From: Gammaproteobacteria bacterium
GTDB lineage: Bacteria; Pseudomonadota; Gammaproteobacteria; GCA-001735895
Length of the DNA stretch: 18,043 bases
NCBI GenBank assembly: GCA_003231795.1
Contig: QIJI01000451.1
Location: 1 to 18,043 of the forward strand
Direction: 5' to 3'
Part shown: positions 14,024 to 18,043 of the stretch, in pieces
How the letters are laid out: every line of letters begins with the position of its first letter
Numbering within the stretch: position 1 is the first letter of the stretch
The notes under the pieces: generated by a model
What the model was told of the DNA's origin: nothing
Seen by the model: the letters and a program-made list of their open reading frames with translations, nothing else
Databases searched by the model: none
Program-made: the position numbers and the translations under genes

Positions 14024-14989
14024 ATGACTAAGGCCCGGGATGAGTTTTCGATAATCAGCCGGTATTTCTCGGCTATTGGCGATGCCGACCCGAATACTCT
14101 GCTATCGGTCGGTGACGATGCAGCCGTAGTGGACATACCTGCGCAGATGCAACTGGTCGTCAGTACTGACACCCTCATCTCCGGGATTCACTTTCCGCAG
14201 GAAACCTCGGCGGCTGATATCGCTTACAAGGCGCTGGCGGTGAATCTGAGTGATCTGGCTGCGATGGCTGCCGATCCCGCCTGGTTTTTACTGTCGTTGA
14301 CCTTGCCGCATAGTGATGATGACTGGTTGCGCCCATTTGCCGATTCACTCAATCAGACGGCGCAACAATATGGACTCGAACTGATCGGTGGCGATACCTG
14401 TCGTGGAAGCCTGTCGGTCGGAATACAAATTGGCGGGCTGGTGCCGGCTGGTCAATATATAACTCGCAAGGGTGCCAGCCCGGGTGATCTGATTCTGGTA
14501 TCGGGTGAGCTTGGTAACGCAGGGCTCGGGCTTGCGTCGATTCAGCACAAAATCGAATTACCCGAGGCCCTGGATGCAACTTGCAGGCAGGCGCTAAATC
14601 GTCCCCGGCCGCGTTTGCAGCTGCAGTCTTTTCTACGGCAGTTCGCCAGCGCTGCGATCGATATTTCCGATGGATTGCAGGCCGATCTGGCGCATATCCT
14701 GAAATCCAGCAATTGCGGTGCGACTGTCTACCAGGACCAGTTACCGGTAAATCAATGGATTCAACAACAGGCAGCTTACGAATATGCGCTCAATGCCGGC
14801 GACGACTACGAAATTTGTTGTTGCATAGCTGCAGCGAATGAAACGCAGATCGGCCGATGGAACCAGGATCATCCCGACTGTCGACTGAGCGTGGTCGGTC
14901 ATATTACCGACTCGGGATATCTTCTTGATAATGGCGAAAGCGATGTTGATCTGGCTACTGTAGCGGCGGGGTATCAACATTTTGACTAA
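14024..14989 (+). CDS. thiL: Thiamine-monophosphate kinase
   Basis: A 321-aa member of the PurM/AIR-synthetase-like kinases. It phosphorylates thiamine monophosphate to the active thiamine diphosphate with ATP. Visible are GDDAAVVDIP (26-35), VSTDTLISGIHFP (46-58), DIAYKALAVNLSDLAAMAA (65-83), GGDTCRG (122-128), DISDGLQADL (213-222) and GDDYEICC (259-266), all acidic metal or nucleotide sites. Length equals E. coli ThiL (325 aa) closely. The ribosome site is weak. It lies 32 nt after nusB and overlaps the next gene, pgpA, by 8 nt; the nusB-thiL-pgpA order is common in gammaproteobacteria. Confidence 0.96.
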   Translation: MTKARDEFSIISRYFSAIGDADPNTLLSVGDDAAVVDIPAQMQLVVSTDTLISGIHFPQETSAADIAYKALAVNLSDLAAMAADPAWFLLSLTLPHSDDDWLRPFADSLNQTAQQYGLELIGGDTCRGSLSVGIQIGGLVPAGQYITRKGASPGDLILVSGELGNAGLGLASIQHKIELPEALDATCRQALNRPRPRLQLQSFLRQFASAAIDISDGLQADLAHILKSSNCGATVYQDQLPVNQWIQQQAAYEYALNAGDDYEICCCIAAANETQIGRWNQDHPDCRLSVVGHITDSGYLLDNGESDVDLATVAAGYQHFD

Positions 14990-15458
14990 AATCCCCGCAT
15001 CCATGTTAGCTAACCCTTTGCATTTGCTGGCATTGGGCTTTGGTAGCGGTCTGGCCCCAAAGGCGCCGGGTACATTCGGTACCCTGGTCGCAATTCCGTT
15101 CTATCTGCTCTTCGCCGGGCTCGACTTACCTTTCTATCTGGCCATTGTAGTCGTTGCTTTTGTGATCGGCGTATTTCTCTGTGACAACACCAGTAAAGCG
15201 CTCGGCGTTCACGATCATTCGGGTATTGTGTGGGATGAATTTGTCGGATTCTGGATTACGATGACTGCGGTACCGCTGACCTGGCAATGGATTCTACTCG
15301 GGTTTGTGCTATTCAGAATTTTCGATATTTTTAAACCCTGGCCGGTCAAGCTGGCGGACCAGAAAATGCAGGGTGGTTTCGGTATAATGATCGATGATGT
15401 GCTCGCTGGAATTTACGCACTTATCTGTATGCACCTGATATTGAATTTTGTCGTTTGA
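14982..15458 (+). CDS. pgpA: Phosphatidylglycerophosphatase A
   Basis: A 158-aa inner-membrane phosphatase that makes phosphatidylglycerol from phosphatidylglycerophosphate. Family motifs are GFGSGLAPKAPGTFGTL (19-35), DHSGIVWDEFVG (78-89), FRIFDIFKPWP (111-121) and GGFGIMIDDVLAG (131-143). Hydrophobic spans lie at about 35-67, 90-110 and 138-158. The start is either TTG at 14982 (GGCGGGG 10 nt upstream, N-terminus MTKIPASM like E. coli MTILP) or ATG at 15003 with no visible box. I list the first. The next gene begins 3 nt after the stop. Confidence 0.94.
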   Translation: MTKIPASMLANPLHLLALGFGSGLAPKAPGTFGTLVAIPFYLLFAGLDLPFYLAIVVVAFVIGVFLCDNTSKALGVHDHSGIVWDEFVGFWITMTAVPLTWQWILLGFVLFRIFDIFKPWPVKLADQKMQGGFGIMIDDVLAGIYALICMHLILNFVV

Positions 15459-15461
15459 CTG

Positions 15462-16112
15462 ATGATTTCCAGATTACTCATAACTACTTTTATTTTGTTG
15501 TCGACAAGTGCGCCTGTCAACGCGCAGGCGGTCAATGTAAAAGTGATTGCATTGTTTTCTGACAAGGCCTTAATCCAGGTTGATGGTGAGCAGAAAATTG
15601 TCAATAAAGGTGAAACTTTCAAAGGCGTTTTACTGAAATCGGCATCGGCTCGTGGTGCCGTAGTCGAAATCGATGGCAAAATCTCGAGGCTGGATCTGAA
15701 TCAATCGATTGCCGGTAATTTCAAGAAGCCGGATCGAACGCGACTAAAAATTTATCCGGATTCGTTTGGCATGTATGTAGTTAAGGGTAAAATTAACGGT
15801 CAGGCGACTCGTTTTCTGGTGGATACGGGAGCCACATTTGTTACCCTGAGCGGTGACAAGGCCGCCAGACTAAAAATTGACCTCAGTAACGCCGCCCGCA
15901 GTACCGCACAGACCGCCGCGTCAATCGTCAACGTATATCAAATCCGCTTGAATTTGGTAAGTATTGGCGGCATCGAAGTACGCCAGCGCCAGGTTGAAGC
16001 CATGGTTATCCCCGGGGATCAGCCTTTTGATGTACTGCTCGGGAATTCGTTTCTACGTCACACCAGTATGGAAAAAGCCGGCGTGGTACTGGAAATTGAA
16101 AAACGCTTTTAG
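15462..16112 (+). CDS. Periplasmic retropepsin-like (clan AA) aspartic protease
   Basis: A 216-aa exported protein. The signal peptide (1-21, hydrophobic ITTFILLS, then PVNAQA) directs it to the periplasm. Residues 24-90 are a small beta-rich domain. From about 103 comes a single-lobe aspartic protease domain: FGMYVVKGKINGQ, the catalytic FLVDTGAT with D121, and the closing LLGNSFL (192-198). One active-site motif means it would work as a homodimer, like retropepsin. This matches the bacterial TIGR02281-type clan AA family; substrates are not known. The ATG is 3 nt after the pgpA stop, so it is probably co-transcribed. Confidence 0.87.
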   Translation: MISRLLITTFILLSTSAPVNAQAVNVKVIALFSDKALIQVDGEQKIVNKGETFKGVLLKSASARGAVVEIDGKISRLDLNQSIAGNFKKPDRTRLKIYPDSFGMYVVKGKINGQATRFLVDTGATFVTLSGDKAARLKIDLSNAARSTAQTAASIVNVYQIRLNLVSIGGIEVRQRQVEAMVIPGDQPFDVLLGNSFLRHTSMEKAGVVLEIEKRF

Positions 16113-16149
16113 CGCAGTAAAAATTAAAGTGCCGCCGGGGTTTATCCGG

Positions 16150-16155
16150 TAGAAT
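16150..16155 (+). promoter_or_regulatory. Possible -10 element of gltX
   Basis: TAGAAT followed by a GC-rich discriminator (ACCGCGCG) lies 31 nt before the gltX start. The arrangement is typical of growth-rate-controlled promoters. The -35 region (AAGTGC, 16127-16132) is poor. Confidence 0.35.
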
Positions 16156-16186
16156 ACCGCGCGTTGTTGTACCCGTTAAGACACCC

Positions 16187-17593
16187 ATGATTAAAACACG
16201 ATTCGCCCCGAGCCCGACTGGCGTGCTGCACCTTGGTGGCGCGAGAACCGCATTGTTCTGCTGGTTGTTCAGTAGAAAAATGAACGGCCAGTTTGTGCTG
16301 CGTATAGAAGATACGGATCTTGAGCGTTCGACCCCGGAATCGGTTCAGGCGATTATCGATGGAATGTCGTGGTTGGGGCTCGATTGTGACGAAGGACCCT
16401 ATTTTCAGACCGAGCGATTTGATCGTTATCTTGAAGTGATTGAGCAGCTGATCGAACAGGGTGACGCCTACTACTGCCAGTGTTCGCGCGAGCGGCTGGA
16501 TTCATTACGTGAACAACAAATGGCTGACAAGCACAAGCCCCGATACGATGGTCGCTGTCGGGATCTCGGATTAAAGCCATCCGATGCCGAGTCACTGGTG
16601 GTTCGATTTAGAAACCCTCAACAGGGCGACGTCACCTTCTGCGATCTGGTTAAAGGTGAAATCAGCTTCAGTAATAGCGAGCTGGATGATTTGATCATCA
16701 AGCGAAGCGACGGCAGTCCGACCTATAATTTATCGGTTGTGGTTGACGATATGGATATGGAAATTACGCACGTATTACGCGGTGATGACCACGTCAACAA
16801 TACCCCCCGGCAAATTAATATTCTTCAGGCTCTCGGTGCCGAGATACCAGAATTTGCACACCTGCCGATGATTCTCGGCGATGACGGCAAGCGGCTGTCC
16901 AAGCGCCATGGCGCGGTTGGAGTGATGCAGTATCATGATGCCGGTTATTTGCCACAGGCGCTACTAAACTACCTGGTGCGACTGGGCTGGTCACACGGTG
17001 ATCAGGAAATTTTCAGCCAGCAGGAAATGATCGACTATTTCGAAATCGGCGATATCAACCGCTCGGCGTCATCTTTCAATACCGAAAAGCTTAACTGGAT
17101 CAACCAGCAGTACTTGATGGAAACACCGCTGGCGCAGATAGTGGATCTGGTTCATCAGCGCCTTGATCGTTTAGATATCGAATTTGATAGCGATCTGAAC
17201 ATAGATCTACTGATAGATTTGTATCGCCAGCGAGTGTCAACCGTTAACCAGCTGGTGGATAGCATGCTTTACTGCTTTCAGGATTTTGAAAGCTACGACG
17301 AAAAAGCCGTAACCAAGGTGTTAAAGCCTGCTGCGCTCGAACCGTTGCAACATTTACTGGCCGGGCTTGAGCCGCTAAATCGGTGGGACGCCGCTTCGAT
17401 TCATGCGGTTATCGAAGATGTAACGGCCAGGCTAGAGGTCGGTATGGGCAAGGTGGGGCAGCCACTGAGGGTAGCAGTAACCGGGGGCTCGTTTTCACCG
17501 CCGATCGACCAGACGGTAGAACTGGTGGGCAAGGATCGCAGTCTTCAGCGAATAAAGCGCGCGATCGACTATATCTCGGCAAGTAATGTTTAG
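16187..17593 (+). CDS. gltX: Glutamyl-tRNA synthetase
   Basis: A 468-aa class I synthetase that charges tRNA-Glu with glutamate. The ATP-binding HIGH motif is HLGG in APSPTGVLHLGGARTAL (8-24), and the KMSKS motif is KRLSKRHG near 235-242. The zinc-binding insert is CQC near 98-100 with a downstream RYDGRC. A helical anticodon-binding domain (about 320-468) ends at ISASNV. The length fits the discriminating bacterial enzyme (471 aa in E. coli). The N-terminus MIKTRFAPSP fixes the start. It is 74 nt after the protease gene. Its TAG stop uses the first base of a MITE-like inverted repeat. Confidence 0.97.
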   Translation: MIKTRFAPSPTGVLHLGGARTALFCWLFSRKMNGQFVLRIEDTDLERSTPESVQAIIDGMSWLGLDCDEGPYFQTERFDRYLEVIEQLIEQGDAYYCQCSRERLDSLREQQMADKHKPRYDGRCRDLGLKPSDAESLVVRFRNPQQGDVTFCDLVKGEISFSNSELDDLIIKRSDGSPTYNLSVVVDDMDMEITHVLRGDDHVNNTPRQINILQALGAEIPEFAHLPMILGDDGKRLSKRHGAVGVMQYHDAGYLPQALLNYLVRLGWSHGDQEIFSQQEMIDYFEIGDINRSASSFNTEKLNWINQQYLMETPLAQIVDLVHQRLDRLDIEFDSDLNIDLLIDLYRQRVSTVNQLVDSMLYCFQDFESYDEKAVTKVLKPAALEPLQHLLAGLEPLNRWDAASIHAVIEDVTARLEVGMGKVGQPLRVAVTGGSFSPPIDQTVELVGKDRSLQRIKRAIDYISASNV

Positions 17594-17668
17594 GAGCCTG
17601 TCGGACTCAGGATAAATCTGTTTCAAAATGACTTCCCCTCGCTACGACACCCCAATCCGACAGACTCC
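17593..17668. mobile_element. MITE-like inverted-repeat element abutting the gltX stop
   Basis: GGAGCCTGTCGGA (17593-17605) and TCCGACAGACTCC (17656-17668) are inverted repeats with one mismatch, bounding a 76-bp non-coding unit. A direct TTA flanks each end (17590-17592 and 17669-17671) and could be a target duplication. Removing the unit with one TTA would still leave a TAG stop for gltX. No coding sequence lies within. A single copy cannot prove mobility, and it could also be a transcript-end hairpin. Confidence 0.5.
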
Positions 17669-17671
17669 TTA

Positions 17672-17898
17672 GTGTATCTCCATATTTTTTTGTAACGTGC
17701 TATATACACTAAAGGCATTTTTAGTGATGTCCTTAAGGAAGAACTCGACCGGGCGTGGTAGACTCAGCCCTGCAAAAAATCTTCAGCAAGGAATTTGGTC
17801 TGCCGATTTCTAAATAGTTGTAATACCTGTCAATGAGAGTCTAAAAGATCCCCGAAACGGTTCGTTCCGCGCCGGCTGTCTTGTAAGGAATTTAATTT
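17672..17898. other. Leader region upstream of the cyclase gene
   Basis: A stretch without a convincing gene. It begins with inverted repeat TAGTGTAT (17670-17677) / ATACACTA (17704-17711) around a T-rich spacer. A small hairpin follows: CACTAAA (17707-17713) / TTTAGTG (17720-17726). A possible promoter is TTGTAA at 17818-17823 with TCTAAA about 16 nt further on, weak. The end holds a good ribosome site, AAGGA at 17885-17889, for the GTG at 17899. Confidence 0.45.
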
Positions 17899-18043
17899 GT
17901 GACGAGAGAAACAATCAATTGCGTGGTGATGTTTGCCGATGTGGCGGGCAGCACGGCTATGTATGAAAACATGGGCGACGATCTTGCGCGTGAACGTATC
18001 TCCAAGGCATTAAATGCATTAATTTCGATTTCTCGCCGCCATA
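17899..18043 (+). CDS. Class III adenylate/guanylate cyclase domain protein (5' part only)
   Basis: The first 48 codons of a gene cut by the window edge. Residues 9-18 (VVMFADVAGST region) are the start of a class III nucleotidyl cyclase domain, with D14 as the metal-binding aspartate. A helix of the MGDDLARERISKAL type follows, as in bacterial cyclases. The cyclase domain starts almost at residue 1, so any further domain must be C-terminal. The GTG start has AAGGA about 9 nt upstream and an in-frame TAA two codons before it. It should make cAMP or cGMP; which one cannot be told from this part. Confidence 0.8.
   Translation, partial: MTRETINCVVMFADVAGSTAMYENMGDDLARERISKALNALISISRRH

Noticed and set aside
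16101..16125. Terminator after the aspartic protease gene (CGCTTTTAGCG)
   Set aside because: The stem is only 4 bp and is followed by CAG and an A-run, with no T-tract.
17727..17813. 28-codon small frame (ATG 17727) between gltX and the cyclase gene
   Set aside because: No ribosome site, no recognisable sequence, and frames of this length occur by chance.

Overview
This window looks like chromosomal DNA of a gammaproteobacterium. It carries the gene order glyA-nrdR-ribD-ribE-ribBX-ribH-nusB-thiL-pgpA, a separate A-type Fe-S carrier, YggX, a Kdo hydroxylase and a GT9 LPS glycosyltransferase. Base composition is balanced (around 50% GC by eye). Genes are packed tightly, with many start/stop overlaps. 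I see no tRNA, rRNA, CRISPR array or transposase gene. The species cannot be named from this sequence alone.

Left part (1-5183): a Kdo 3-hydroxylase (kdoO, + strand) converges, with no bases between the stops, on a minus-strand cluster. In transcription order that cluster is a PP2C-type Ser/Thr phosphatase, a membrane-anchored Hanks-type Ser/Thr kinase, a 90-aa tail-anchored protein and a GT9 (heptosyltransferase-like) glycosyltransferase. The first three overlap by 8 and 1 nt, so they probably form one translationally coupled signalling module. The end genes of this part act on LPS core sugars.

Middle (5184-8377): a small acidic outer-membrane beta-barrel protein is divergent from the phosphatase and followed by a good intrinsic terminator. 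Next comes yggX, then on the minus strand an A-type Fe-S carrier and an ATP-grasp ligase. The only canonical start of the ligase lies inside the carrier gene, and a strong terminator-like hairpin sits inside its first 35 codons.

Right part (8378-17593): a long co-directional housekeeping run holds serine hydroxymethyltransferase, the NrdR repressor, four riboflavin genes, NusB, thiamine-phosphate kinase, phosphatidylglycerophosphatase A, a periplasmic retropepsin-like protease and glutamyl-tRNA synthetase. The GTP cyclohydrolase II half of the RibB protein lacks its zinc and catalytic residues (the RibBX form). The cell therefore needs a separate ribA outside this window.

End (17593-18043): a short MITE-like inverted-repeat element abuts the gltX stop codon. 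It is followed by an AT-rich leader with inverted repeats and the first 48 codons of a class III nucleotidyl cyclase, cut by the window edge.

The least ordinary parts are the kinase/phosphatase/tail-anchored module, the terminator hairpin inside the ATP-grasp gene, the altered cysteine spacing of the Fe-S carrier, the 13-bp tandem repeat upstream of that carrier, and the MITE-like element. I did not find a clearly new defence or mobile system.
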